From assembly GCA_035048485.1 (NCBI GenBank), contig CM068588.1, positions 23,830,324 through 23,894,323 on the forward strand: a DNA stretch of 64,000 nucleotides. The letters run 5' to 3'. Origin of the DNA: Pteria penguin (Eukaryota > Mollusca > Bivalvia > Pterioida > Pteriidae). Under the pieces are notes generated by a model. The model had not been told where the DNA came from. It made no database searches and saw only the letters and a program-made list of their open reading frames with translations. The stretch's first letter is position 1. Each line of letters opens with the position of its first letter. Position numbers and translations under genes: made by a program. Below, piece by piece: positions 1-12,700 of this stretch.

Positions 1-2519
1 AATCCATCCAGTGGATATTTCAATCCGCGAATTAATACAGTGGACAATCCAATGGAAAACACAGATACAGAGAGCAGTATATCCAGTCATTAACAAAGTC
101 ATGAGTTAGGGCAGATAAAAACGAACAATCCAGTGGATGCACCGTTAGTTAGGCGAATGCATGGAGCGTCCAGTACACCATTAGTTAGGCAGAAGAGTTA
201 GAGGAAGGCAGGCATAAAGGAAAGGCAGAAAGCAGGCATATATTAACAGCTCTAACAGCCCAACAAAATATATGCAACTCATTAGAAAGTCAACAAAAGT
301 GCTCAAATTTTATTATTCTTTATGATCCCTAACAATTAAATTATTATAACCTATATTTACTTTTGCTTTCATTTTAAAACATTTCTTAATAATAACATTT
401 CTTAATAATAATTAAACCTTCATGGTTTTAAATTTCTTATAACTATCAAATTTATTACTTTGAAAGACTTCACAAATTTGTAAAGATATTACAATGAGTT
501 ATTATAAGAGTATAAAAATCATGAAAAAATCTTAAAAGAATGAACAACATTAATAAAACTTTTAAGCTATAAGCAAAATTAAGCAAGGTCCAGTGTTCTT
601 AATAGCAAAATATATAAATGCATGCAATATGCAAACATGTAGCAGTATAATCTTCATGTTTCAAATTTACAATTATTCATTTTCCATTCATTTAGAAAGA
701 AATTATTTAGATGAAATCTTATTGGTAAAAAAATCTCAGAGACATTTAAGATTTTAAGCTTCGATATATATCAAACTTTAATTAGCAGGAAAATTTTTAG
801 TATTCCTTCGATATGTCAAACAAATGACCCCTTGCTTTCGCAAAATATTTATTGAAATTTGTGACATCACAAAAAAATTTCAATGTTTGTCAGAGATACA
901 ACCGAAGTGTAAAATATTGTGATGTCATCTGATTTAACAATTTTTCGCGCATAAATGGAAGGGTCAATTATATTGCATGGTAAAGAGAACTATCTCATCA
1001 TAACAGTCCATTATATAGCCTATGAAAACATTAGTTTCTACACATAGCCCTGCTTTTCTTCACTACTAGTATTATCTAACCATCTATTGTCAAAAATGTG
1101 TGTATGAGAATTACTGCTCAGTAATGAACTAAAATAAAGCATGCCCTGTTACACCACACATACTGGTTAGGGGTTGTATCAAGACTCTGTGTTTTCTGTT
1201 CTACTGTTTCACATCCCTAAAATACTGCATATGCATTGTATTACAATCCCTTTGATAATTTTCAGGATATGGGTCAACTATCCTATTAGATTTGAACCAA
1301 AAGTGGGTAATTTGAGGTCATCCCTTCCCATAATTATTGTGCTCCTTTTTCATAAATCTATTTTTTTTTTATTAATAAAATTTTCGTCATTTGATGACAG
1401 ATTGGATATTTCAGGATTTCAAATTAAACTAGATAGAATGAATTCATGCTAATATCTAATTTCAGACCTGGAAACCCTTCGTATTGCTATATGTTTGTTA
1501 ATTCAATAGTAAAGTGATCACAAACTCTCAAATTTCAAAAAGATACTGATATTGTAATAAGCCAACACTAGAGTGTCAAAGTTAATACCAAACAACTTTG
1601 GATCTGGAACTTCATCTGTTCCCCACAAGGTCAGTAGACATTTAACAGGAGTAGATCCCCCTTATGGAGGGCTCAATAAGATGAATTGTCTGCCCTTGAT
1701 GGGAAATCTCACTTTCTGCATATCACAGTGAAGTATACAATGGTGATTGTTACTTGACTGATTTTATACAGCTCAGTAACAATACAATTAAACAAGAGCA
1801 GATAACTCACATTATTAAATTTTATCATATTTTCACATGGTATCAAATCACAAGGATCTAATGCATTATCACACAGTTTCCTGAGAAAATTTTGGGAACA
1901 CTACCTTAATGGTAAAATTCAAACCCCTCTTCAAGGTTTATATGATGTAAAGTCAGATTTAATCTGATTGTTAAAACTTATTATTTACCTTTAATGATTA
2001 TGTATTCATTATTTTGAACCATACTTAATCATAAAAACAATTCTATGAAGGCAGCCATGTGATGATGTTGGATGAGACCAGAATTTCATGTATTAATGAC
2101 AGACCTTCAAAGGCAAACCCACAGGCATAATTAAAACTAGAAAGGGACAGGTGCTGTTTATCTTCCAGTATTTAACAGACTAACACCCCATAAACTTTTC
2201 AGGAGAATTGTAATTAATTGACAGATACCTACAATTATCATAAACCTATCTTGAACTAAAGAGTAGAATGTGTACATGATAATGGAAAATAATCATGAAG
2301 AAATGACAAAATTCTAATTCCAGCAACATGAAAGTCAAGTTACAATTTGAAGACATTTATTCCAGCATGCATCTATAAAGCAGAGTGAGTGAAAGATATT
2401 TAACATGCAGACATCAAGCATGGGTTTGACCACTGTCTTAATTCTCAATTCAATTCAGACTTTTTAGATAGTGAAATGTTTTTAAATTTCAAAATGTAGA
2501 TTTTAAAAAATAAAAATAG

Positions 2520-2576
<57 letters not shown>

Positions 2577-3366
2577 ACAATTATTATACATGACAAATGG
2601 AGTATGCATGTTGCAGAAGTATTTCCGTGAAGGGGTCAACTGATGTAACAGATACTACTAAAATTTTTCGGGTAGCATCTGGGAATCACCTGTCTTCACA
2701 CAGGTCTGACAATTTAATAATCATATGAAAGCATTCAAATAGTAGAACTAATGTACCTATAGAACAATGTAATCTTACACCTAATATAGTATATTTTTTA
2801 ACTGGAAAATATTAAAACCAAGTATTAATTTGTGGCTCTGACAACCTCCTCTAATATCTTACAAACAAGAAATAACTGTTCACAGTAATAATGTTAACTG
2901 GAACAATTCAAACATTCAATGTATCGCAAGTATTTATCTAATCTAAGCTAGTTTATGGCAGATATTGTTTCTATATAAAGTTCTTTTCCTTTTTCCTTTC
3001 CTTTTTTCTTAAAGTTTGCCGGAAAAGTTTGATGTTGTAATCTTCCATTTCTGTTTGGATTTTTTTTTAACAAATACAAACTACTAAAATCTGTCAGAAA
3101 CTACATATGTTTACTTCTTAACTGCCAAAGTGCTTAAACTGTGTACCTAACAGTACCTTTGTTGTAATGTAAGTGGAAATTCAGAGGGAGACATGTGCAC
3201 AATGCATAATTTAAATCAAGTGTGCATATCTATCAGGAAATGCTGATAAGGGGATCAAAAGGAGATCAGTGAAGGGGGTGAATTTGTAACAGCAAACTTG
3301 TGAAATGCAAAAAGAAAATTAAGAAATTCTTAAGAAAACAGTGAAATGTCTAACAGAAAGTCGTAC
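1..3366. other. Probable STRIP1 intron; no exon seen
   Basis: This AT-rich stretch lies 3' of the last STRIP1 exon in the window and should be intron, because only the N-terminal part of that protein has been encoded so far. I found no open segment resembling the rest of STRIP1 on the minus strand. The only structured sequence is an (AT)n followed by (AG)n microsatellite at about 2,521-2,576. Open frames here are short and of low complexity. Confidence 0.55.
2521..2576. repeat. Compound (AT)n(AG)n microsatellite
   Basis: About 30 bp of alternating AT runs directly into about 25 bp of AG. A minus-strand open frame across it encodes only alternating Ser-Leu and Ile-Tyr and is not a gene. Confidence 0.9.
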
Positions 3367-6300
3367 CCTTTTTCCTCTAAGTACTTTGCGTGGCATTTGT
3401 TGTTCAATGAGATCAGCAGCCGAGGCTGGAGGCGAAGAGGCTCGCATGTTACGACAAACCTCATAGGTGTCTTCTGGGAGTGGAGGTAGGTCATAACTTT
3501 GTCTTACTTCATTCTTCTTGTCCTGTAATGTTCTCAGTCCTCCCAGGGAAACCTGACGGATGACAAATTTGAATATATTAAATACAAGAACAAAAAACAA
3601 GTATTTAAAATTTTTGCTGAATTTACTATTATGACTTTCCATGAGATGGATGAGATTTTTTAAAAAAAGGTTCCAATATCCATTGATTTTTGTTCAAAAT
3701 CATGCCATGTTAACCTAAATAATTAATCATTTAAAGACCAACATGCTCCATAAATACATCTCCATAAAATTTGTATCAATACTGATAAATTGTGAGACTT
3801 GAAAATTTCACTTTTTCAATGATGACTGGACAAATTTTCCAGTAAATTGTCCAACTATTACATAAAGATGCATATAAGTATTTCTAAACATGATCTGCAA
3901 GAAAATCATTTAAGCCAAAGTTTACTTAGCTTCTTAGCTTAGCTTTCATCAAAAGACATCCATTGTGAAGAGTAGAGAAAAGCGTAGAAATCAAATTTTT
4001 TTTCTCAATGTATTGCTTTAACCACACCAAGGGGGTATTTCACTTTTGACTGACACACTTACACTTCAAGTACAAGAAATATATTATTTTGATTACAGTA
4101 TTAATTAATTTTATGGTTTAAAATCACCCTAGCATTTTACCACCCATTTTGTGTTAATTATTTAGTGGTGCAAGGAATATTTTTGGGTATTTAAAAGACA
4201 TCAAGGTCCAGTTATTCGAAACTTTAACCACTGGTTAAGCTAATCAATGGTTAAATTTCATCTGACTATATCTTTGCATTGATAAGACTTTAAGTAAAAA
4301 TCTGTGTACCAGTTTGTAGCATATGTAACCAGCATTATAATGTAATTTAGATACAATGTATTTATACAAAAATCTTATAAATTTAATTAATTGTGTCTAA
4401 AACTCTAACCACTGGTAAACTTAACCAGTGGTTAAAGTTTCGAACAATTGGCCCCAGGAATATTTCTCTTTTATGTTGACAGATGGTGTTTATCAGTGGA
4501 GGAAACCAGAAACCAAGAAGAAACCAGCAGCAAGTTTATTGGCAGACCTTCCTACTTATCCGGAATCATAACCAGACTTTACAAACAACATTCAGCTTCT
4601 GCATGGCACTTAAACTCACTCAGCCTTCTTAACCCCAAGTACAAAGAAGAAATATACTACTTACAAGAATGACTTTCCACAGCAGTAAAAGGACTTTCTT
4701 CATGGGAAAATGTGGTGCACTGCCACTACAGAACTTTGTGACCATACTAAACAAGGTAACAGCCAGAATTTCATCACCAACCAGTGGGGTTACTAATAAA
4801 AATAAATTCATTATCTTTATGAATGGAAAATAATAAATTAAATCATATTGATTGATTGATTGATTGATTATTGTTTTATGTCATTCCACTATTTTTTCAC
4901 ATATATCGTGACAGCATCTGCATGGTGCATTAAATAGAAATCTGTAAGTTTGCAATGGACCCTACACAAGATGGGATCATTTAGTGCCACACTTACTGTG
5001 GTCTGAGTTTTCAATGTCTCACTCAAAAGGCAGGACACTGATTTGTCCACAGCAGGAGTTGAACCTAGTACCTCTCAATCTTGAGGTAAGCACTTCATCT
5101 TCTGAACAACACCAGTACTAACACTTACATGACATCAGATTTGATAAGTACACAAAGTGGAGACCATTCATAAGATCAAAAGTAATCCTTCTTTAACAAC
5201 ATTCACAAATAAGGACAACACACAGTGTAATACATATATATAAATAATGGTCTAATAATAAATATATATATTTTCTTTCAGTGTGATTTACATGTCCCTT
5301 TGAAATAATTTGTGAATGCATCATGACAGCAGTGACCGAACATGCTTTGTACATGTACCTAAGTTGAGTGGGACTTTGATTATTACCCACTGCTGATATG
5401 TCAGAATTGTAGATTTCAAATCAGAAAGTAAAATGGAGACTCCATGTCATGGTTGACATGACATGTAGAATACAACTCATTTCTTCAGTGGACACATTGC
5501 TAAGGTCTTAATTTCCAGTGATACACAGACAGGAGATGTCATCGCCATTTAGGTGAAAGGATCTTGGTGTGACATAACACAAGAATCAAAATCACGATTA
5601 TCAAGGCACATAGTGAGGATCCTGCATGAGCCAGGTCTAGGGTTTGATACTGGCATCAGCTGTATGTCTAAACTATGCCTAAATATGGATGAGCACCTAC
5701 ATGTATAAGATTCAAACATTCTGAAACACAATCCATACTTTAGTTATCAATATATGAATGTACATTTCATTTACCTAAATATCATAATTATATATAACAC
5801 TTTACTTATGTATGGAATTATATTAAAGAAATATTAAACCATAAAAATGCACAATTTGCAACTTAAAATATTAGACTGTTTGACTTGTATACAACACAGA
5901 GTCTTGTAATTTTATAGCTGCAAATGAAAATATTGTAACTTGTAAATTTCTAATCTGTCTTACCCAGTTCCTCGGAGAACATTTCTCGGTTTCTCTTTTG
6001 TTCGTCAGTGTCTGATGGTTGTGGAACTCTCATGGTCTCCACCATACTGTACATTACATTCAGTAATAATCTATAAATAAAATACACAATATATTAGTAT
6101 AACAGAACAAAGATTTTTTTTTTCAGTGGGAACATTTTCGTAATAAACATTTACAAGACATGTAGGGGTAGGCTTGGTGTAGTGGATAGGCATAAGGCTT
6201 GTTGTTCAGGTGATCTATCGATCCGGGGCATAAAAATAAGAAGAAAATGAAGCTTGTCTAATCCTTGTATGTTACAGCTGACAACCCAAAGTTAAGAATT

Positions 6301-9300
6301 TCTTGAAAGAAGAAAAAAAAAACCCAAAACTAGATTTACTTCCATTTTATGTGGTATCTTTATCTAGGAATGAAGAATGATTTTAAGGTTTCATGAAAAC
6401 TTTTGTACTGACCTTAACTCTACACTATCAGCTATAGAGACTGCTGGTTTACGAAGAGCTGTGGAAGCTGCTGTGTTATTACTGTAAATCAAAACAAGAC
6501 AGTGTGAATAACATGCATGTCGAAAGCACACACACACACTACTAATCATCTCCATGTCTTCAAATGGTGGTATTATTACTTCCTCTTGTAATTAAGTTGC
6601 AAGGTGATAAACTTATAGGTTTATAGAGAGAAAGAGAGTTGGAAAAAGTTCTATATTGTGAAAGGGAAAGTTATTTATGTTAAAAGGAAATAGGAGACCC
6701 GTTTTATGTTGTAAAAGGGAAAGTTATTTTTGAAATAACCATAAAATTCAGGAAACTGAAATATCCTGTATGGAAATATAAAGAGTTAGCTTCAAGTCAC
6801 ATTCGTCTTATTCATGCATTAATAATAACGTTTTCACAGTAATATTTAGGTATGATTAATATATCTATAATTATTTGAAGCCACATCAAGTCATTTCATA
6901 TATCATATGGTTACTATCAATGTTTGGTGATAGAATTCAGGCTGTGTGGAGTAAATCACCTATCAAAGGCAGTTATGCTGGTAGATCCCAACAGCTTCAA
7001 TTAAAACGAAAGCAAAAGATTACATAGAGTTTCTGGATGGTGCTAAGACATCAAGAGTCTGTTTGATCAGTTGAGCTATTGCTGATATGTTTGTACTTAC
7101 TCTATCTCCATGGCGAGAAGATCTAAAAATGATACAAAAAGACCATGCTGATAAAGATTATGGATGTTGGTGTGTACCCAATCTACATGTTCCTCTTCTG
7201 ACTCGCATTCCCCAAACACCCCTGTAAATACATAAACATTCTTTTTTATTTCCTTGATATATCTAGAATTAGTTACAGACAAAGTGTTTTAGAGGCAGCT
7301 GTTAACAATATAAGGCACGAGGACAGTTATTTGGACTAATTAAACAGAATTTATCAGTTTGAGAATAAAATCATTTCAGTATTTTAAAAAAAGTTTAATT
7401 AATAACAGAAAACATGTTTGGGACTGTAATGCTAGTGGCAGATTTAGGGGGTAGTGGAGGGGGTACCTGCTCCCCCCAGCAGTGACCTAAAATTTGACTA
7501 TAAATCCTGTATTTTGGCCCATTTTCTGTCAAAATTGACATAAGGAACTATCTTTTTCTGTACATGAACATGCATTCACCTATCACTACACTATAAAAAC
7601 GATGTGAGGACTACATAAAGTACATGTACAGAATGATCAGGTAGTATGAAAATCCATTTATTCATAAATATTGGCCAAAATAATGGAGAATCAGAGTAAG
7701 TTGATCAGAAAAGTAACTTTCTCTAGTAAAGTGCTTAAATTATACACATGTTTTCTACTAGCAACAAACACACATTCTTAAAATTTTGTCAAGGGTGAGC
7801 AAAACACAGAAATTACCTTGGCAAAGATACAAAATGCACCACATAGCATTGATTCTGCGATCTTTGTCAGCCATTTCCAGTTCGTTCTGTAGATAGACTA
7901 TGTACTTTCTGTGTATGATGTCAGTAGACTTGGTCCATTTGTCAGATGCTGCAAAAACAAAGCGGCGATATTTTCTTCAAACAACCTTTTTCAAAAACTA
8001 TAATTGACTTGTTACAAGTGCAACTAAGGAATATGGCTGGTAAGCTGGTATTATAACTTATAACTTTACAATGGATTATTCTATAGCACAGAGTCATATC
8101 TAATGATTCAAAGTTTTGCGACAACTGACTATTCCTTTAAAACCCATTCCATAATAAAAGGGGCAGGCTTGGTGTAGTGATTAAGTGCTTGGCTTGCGGC
8201 ACTAACTATCTGGGTTCAATTCCCGGATTGCGCCACTATGTTTAAGAGGTTTGTTACCTCCTGCTTCCATGTCACAATATAACTGAAAAATTCTTGAAAG
8301 CGACATAAAACACCAATCAACCAACCGTAATAAAATTCTGTCACTCAATACATATATGATGCACACTCTTTTTTTAAATTTCTCACATCCATTATGTTCG
8401 GGAGCATTATACATAGGATGTAAAATATATAACAAGTTATTTCTCTAATAAAAACAATATCAACAAAAGGAGTCCATCTAAATGTGATTGCTGAACAATC
8501 AGCAAGTGCCCTGTTAATTAGGTAGCTATATTAATAAACTGTAAAAAGAATACTGATCACAGTGCCTAATACCTGATGTGTGTAACCAAATGAAATTGAT
8601 ATTGTATTCATTGTTTCTTTCATGTGTAATTATAAGACATAATATTACAGGGTATAGAAATGACCAAATACATGTATCTACAGTGAAGGTCTTCTGATTC
8701 ACTATACCAAATTAAATATCATCTCTTAAAAGTACAAAATACAACTGATTAATGAAGTATCTATTTTGCAATTTCAAATCCTTCATATGTATTTGCATAA
8801 ATTGCTATCACTGCTAATTTCAGAATTGATACAAAATTAATTCATAGAGCAGCACCAGACAATCAGTTTAGTTTTTCTATCAGTATTCTGCTCATCTCAA
8901 GAATTAATTCATGTTTTATCCTAGTCATTTGGTTGATTGGTGTTTACGTCACTTTCAATAATTTCTCAGTTATATCACGACATGGAAGTAGGAGGTAACC
9001 AACCTCTAAAACACAGTGGCGAATGGTCTGCACCACAAGCCAAGGGCTTAACCACTTCACCAAGTCTGTCTCTACAAGCCAAGACAGACATGAGAACATT
9101 TATACAGTTGATTTCAACTTTGTGCTCACTCACTAAAATTTTTTCATTGACTTCTATTCCATGCACTGTACACATGAAGTAAGCTTTTTCTTGACATTTT
9201 CTCCTTACTTTGGAGGTAATATGCATTATTCACAGGTGTAAATCACAAACCAGTAATCATGGTACTATGCAAGGCTTAAATTTCTATTGATTATCTTACA

Positions 9301-11725
9301 AATTAATGATGGACTGCTTTGTTGGAATCTATGGTTATTACCTTCGGCATTTTTGAAATTCTCCTCAAATATCTTCTGAGCATGAAGGAATTCTGGTTCT
9401 TCTGTATAGCTATAGAGCTCTAGAAAAGTATAAAAAAAAATGTGGGAAACACATTGATCATTCAGACAGAGGAAAATCTCTCTGATGTTATTACAGAGGT
9501 AAGGAATTATGAGCCACCTTAATATAATAATAAAAATTTTATAATCAACATCGTGTTACAAGTGACATTTCTTCCACTTGTGTCATTCTTGTTAAATGCC
9601 AATTGATTAATATTGTTAACAGTACTACAATTGTAAACATAATTTCATACAAACAACACTAGATGAGAAACTTTCAAGTATTTGACATCCTAGAGCCGTC
9701 ATTTTGCACTAGTATTCTATAATAATATGATGGTAGCTTAATATCTTAAAGCCAATTCTTGACAGGCTCATATGCTTAACATCAATATTCACTAATATTT
9801 CAGTTTCTAGTGAGATTTGAAAATGAAACTTTCAGATAACCATCTTAACATGCTAGAGTAGTTTAACATACAGCACAATCCTTATAAATTTTCATCAGAC
9901 ATCACAGCAGAGTGTCACTTGAATTTTTCTTTTTTTGACCCTAAAAACAATAAAGATTTTTTTTGGGTCATGACAATTCTACTATTTCTAGGTACCAAGT
10001 AATGAAGTTACATGACTGAAGGATACAGACAGACAGGTCTAAAAACAGACAACTTGATTCCAGTATATTCCCTTTTGTTCTTTAATTGCAGAGGGAATAA
10101 ACATTTTTGTGTAAATAAAACCATTAATATTTAATAAAACTTCATGCATGATTATTATGTTACCTGAAATTTCTGCTACATAGGTATCAGCATCATCATA
10201 CAAATACTCTATATCTGGCGTCTCTGTCATGCTCTAATTTATTTAAAAACAAAAAACATCACCATAATTCAAGCTTTCACACAGGTTTGGGATAACTCTA
10301 TATATACAAATATAAATTGATAAATTTAACAGTATTAATTTGTGCTTTATGATATTTTTCTCTTCATTAAGGAACTATTTCAGTAATTCAAATACATATC
10401 AAAATTTTCTTAAATACTATAATTTCCTTAATTAAAGCAATGAGTCATCTTTATGTGTCAATGCTCACTATGACATATATGGCCTAAGCTTGGTTTCTAT
10501 TGTAATCTTTTGATAAACCAATCTGAAGCGGATCAAAAATAGTCTGAACTAGTAGTACTACTTTTAACAGTAGCAAAAACTGAAGAAAAGATAGACTGAA
10601 TAATCATCCTTCTGGTCTCTCCCAATTCAGCTATTATGTATAGTCGAACCAGGAGTCGCACATACCAGAGGCAAAGGCTGGCGATATGGAATCGGGGTAA
10701 GTATGATGGGTTTAAAATTTGTCTACTAGGATGTCTCTTTGACTCACCCGGTAACACGCTGGACTGGAAATCCTGGGTTCCATAAAGTGTGTGGGTTTGA
10801 AACTGGTGAGCATTTAAATCCCATCACTGTCGACAAGGTGCACAACGGAATTGAGGGGTGCAGTTTGTGACCTATTCCTTGGATTAAGTGTGCTGGAGCA
10901 GGCCTCAAAGACACCAGGAGAAGAGTATAGTAGTACCTCCTCCAAAAAAAAAAATGGGGGGAGAGGAGTGTTGTGAAATCCCAGACAGAGTTACAGTTTT
11001 ATCAGGTTGGGTAAGTATATAATAAGTAATTACAGGTCACATCACATCACTATAAGTGAAGAACTTTTATATATGGCCTCCTACTCTAATCCTTACCAGA
11101 TCTGAGAAAATGAATGTCAAAAATCTCTTGTGGTGTTACATTCTGTTTCTCAGATCTGGTAAAGATTAGAACTGTAGTTTTTGTATAAAATTCCTCCGCT
11201 TTTAGTGATATGATGTGACCTGTTTACATCTTTGAAATTTAGAAGTAATCACACTTTTGATAAGAATTTTGATACCCCAATCAGGGTATTTTACCTCGAT
11301 CGGACCTGTTTATGACTTGGGACGTCTCTTTGGCTCACTCATTATTACATTAACGAGCTGGACTGGAAATCCTGGGTTCCACAAAGTGTGTTCATTCCAG
11401 ACCGGCGACAAAAGACAAATCACTGGATTATTCAGTGCGGTCCAAGTCTTACAATGTCTTAGACTCGGGTACCGTTAGACTCTGTCTTAGAGCAGGGACT
11501 AATATATCTAAATTTAGATATATAAGTCCCTGCTTAGAGTAAGACTTAGACTGTTAGACTGCGTCTAAAGAAAAGGTACCCCCTTTATTTAATAAGAATG
11601 GAGAAGCTTTTGTTCTCGTACATACTTCTTTTGTTTTGAAACATATATAAGTATACCTCGGACAGAGAATCCTCCCGCTGACGGCGGAGAATATCCCTTA
11701 ATTTCGGCAAAACTTCCTTCTGCAT
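3367..11725 (-). CDS. STRIP1: STRIP1/FAM40-like protein, 5' part (partial, 9 exons)
   Basis: Striatin-interacting protein, a scaffold of the STRIPAK phosphatase-kinase complex (family knowledge). Minus-strand exons: 11657-11725, 10164-10233, 9342-9419, 7817-7948, 7101-7221, 6413-6481, 5964-6070, 4665-4792, 3367-3552. All have GT donors and AG acceptors; the 960 coding bases keep phase and give 320 residues. Recognisable blocks of the N1221-like domain are [13 protein letters not shown] (about residues 46-58), [42 protein letters not shown] (about 234-253) and [11 protein letters not shown] followed by [14 protein letters not shown]. The C-terminal half lies left of the window. The start is the least certain part: I took ATG at 11725, giving [16 protein letters not shown], but that frame stays open further upstream, and an ATG inside exon 2 (10230) is also possible. 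Introns hold SINEs and a MITE. Vertebrates have STRIP1 and STRIP2; which one this matches best was not tested. Confidence 0.92.
4205..4454. mobile_element. MITE with ~32-bp terminal inverted repeats
   Basis: The left end reads CCAGTTATTCGAAACTTTAA and the right end is its near-exact reverse complement, over about 32 bp including CCACTGGTTAAG. The roughly 180-bp interior is AT-rich with no coding potential. It sits in the STRIP1 intron between exons 8 and 9, so it is transcribed with the host gene. It is probably a non-autonomous DNA transposon. Confidence 0.75.
4848..5120 (-). mobile_element. tRNA-derived SINE (degenerate), minus strand
   Basis: The stretch starts with a (GATT)n run that is the reversed SINE tail, goes through a unique body, and ends with a reversed B-box-like segment (GAGTTGAACCTAG). 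Orientation is inferred from the other SINE copies in the window. It lies in a STRIP1 intron. Confidence 0.5.
6163..6235 (+). mobile_element. SINE head fragment (tRNA-like)
   Basis: GGCTTGGTGTAGTGGATAGG matches the A-box head of the fuller SINE at 8,160, followed by a decayed B-box region. The conserved tail is missing. It lies in a STRIP1 intron. Confidence 0.5.
8160..8327 (+). mobile_element. tRNA-derived SINE, nearly complete
   Basis: The head carries a Pol III A-box-like TGGTGTAGTGATTAAG and a B box GGTTCAATTCC at about 8213-8223, and ends in GCGCCACT like a tRNA acceptor side. The body contains CCTCCTGCTTCCATGTC. The tail is GAAAGCGACATAAAACACC followed by a short AATC/AACC repeat. The same family appears at 8,930 (reversed), 14,703, 58,978 and 63,826. 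It is not a functional tRNA gene. It lies in the intron between STRIP1 exons 3 and 4. Confidence 0.85.
8930..9070 (-). mobile_element. tRNA-derived SINE, minus strand
   Basis: This is the reverse of the family at 8,160. It begins with the reversed tail GGTTGATTGGTGTTTACGTC, passes through the conserved body (ACATGGAAGTAGGAGGT) and reaches the reversed tRNA-like head (GGGCTTAACCACTTCACCAA). It is about 0.6 kb from the plus-strand copy in the same intron, so the pre-mRNA could fold the two copies together. Confidence 0.8.
10640..10930. repeat. Dispersed repeat, copy 1 of 2
   Basis: A core of about 40 bp containing GCTGGACTGGAAATCCTGG and CAAAGTGTG-like sequence here (about 10753-10790) recurs at 11,354-11,390, preceded in both by GTCTCTTTG and a CTCAC motif. 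It may be a tRNA-like SINE head, but the A/B boxes are unclear. It lies in STRIP1 intron 1. Confidence 0.5.
11033..11222. mobile_element. 190-bp fold-back MITE
   Basis: The element starts CAGGTCACATCA and ends TGATGTGACCTG-like (GATATGATGTGACCTG). Complementarity continues inward: TTACCAGATCTGAGAAA on the left pairs with TTTCTCAGATCTGGTAA on the right. Almost the whole length can fold into one hairpin. It lies in STRIP1 intron 1, about 0.5 kb from the first coding exon. Confidence 0.8.
11467..11583. repeat. Long hairpin just downstream of STRIP1 exon 1
   Basis: The centre at 11492-11533 is a 42-bp palindrome with one mismatched pair, GCAGGGACT...AGTCCCTGC around CTAAATTTAG. The symmetry continues outward, with CTTAGA-type repeats on both sides and GGGTACC / GGTACCC at the edges. 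It lies in intron 1, about 75 bp from the exon 1 donor. It is probably a fold-back element; a regulatory role is not shown. Confidence 0.75.
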
Positions 11726-12279
11726 TGGGTAAAAAGATCTCAGACGGCCATAAATAATGTAAAAAATGTTACTCGATCCCGAAAGTTTTGCATTTTTTTT
11801 AAAATAATTTCATTGACAAAAATTGTTTATTCAATTCAACGTCTAGGTATATAAACATACATAAGTTATAAGACGAAACTTACATGTACCTTCACATATT
11901 TTTAAAAACTATGATATTATAATAACATTTACGCAGTAATTTTGATAGCCTAGCCTGAGAGTTTTTTTTTCTCACGAACTAGAGTATGTTTGTAAAACAT
12001 ATACCCCCACTATGGGGTTTATTTCAGTCATAGCAGCAACAAAGCTTTCATAAATTTTAAGTTTTATGGCCCATAACTTCTATAAAGATTACCAGTAGTG
12101 ACCCTGCGTTTTGACATATTGATCCCCAAACCAGTATACATGTATATATAAGCATCCTTCACTTTTAATAAGATTTTAAATCATATTTGTTTAAAAGAAG
12201 TTGATCTGTAAAATATGTGAAAGATGAGTGGTTAAGGATATATGATAATATGTGAAATCACCTGACAATCAATAATTTC
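11726..12279. other. STRIP1 5' flank
   Basis: This AT-rich stretch upstream of the chosen STRIP1 start should hold the promoter and 5' UTR. I see no clear TATA or initiator on the minus strand and no other gene. Confidence 0.35.
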
Positions 12280-12700
12280 CGTCCACTATCTCCGTCGTGA
12301 CCTTGACCTTTTAACCTCAAAATCAATAGGATTCTTCGTTTCTTGATAAGTAAGCATATATCCAAATATGATTCTAATACAATGAAAAGCACTCGAGTTA
12401 TCGTCTTAAAACCAAAGATTGGTCTATTTTCGTCAGCAGGGACCTTGACCTTTAAAATTCTGACCTCAAAATCAATGGGCTCCTTCCTCTCTTGATAAGT
12501 AATCATATATCCAAATTTGGTTTGAACTTGAATATGATGAAAAGTGTTTGGGTGATCATCCCGGCGGAAACCATGACGTGCCTGTGACCTTTTGATTCCA
12601 AAATAAATAGAGTTCTTCCTCTCTTGATAAGTTAGCATATATCCAAATTGGTTTGAATATGATGAAAGGTACTCGAGTTAATACCCGGAAACGAAATGTG
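12280..12700. repeat. Three ~130-150-bp degenerate tandem units
   Basis: Three units begin near 12,313, 12,462 and 12,594. Each contains a variant of CCTCAAAATCAATAGG, then TTCCTCTCTTGATAAGTAA and CATATATCCAAAT. Each is preceded by GACCTTGACCTTTT-like sequence. A 126-codon minus-strand frame crosses the array and is a by-product of the repeat. Related TGACC-rich repeats are at 46,440 and 55,885. Confidence 0.8.

Noticed and set aside
1174..1452. 92-codon plus-strand frame
   Set aside because: AT-rich intronic sequence with no domain, no splice support and biased low-complexity content.
8160..8236. Possible tRNA gene
   Set aside because: A and B boxes are present but the sequence does not form a proper cloverleaf and is fused to a SINE body and tail; several degenerate copies exist.
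12258..12638. 126-codon minus-strand frame
   Set aside because: It runs through three copies of a dispersed non-coding repeat, has no domain, and matches the repeat period.
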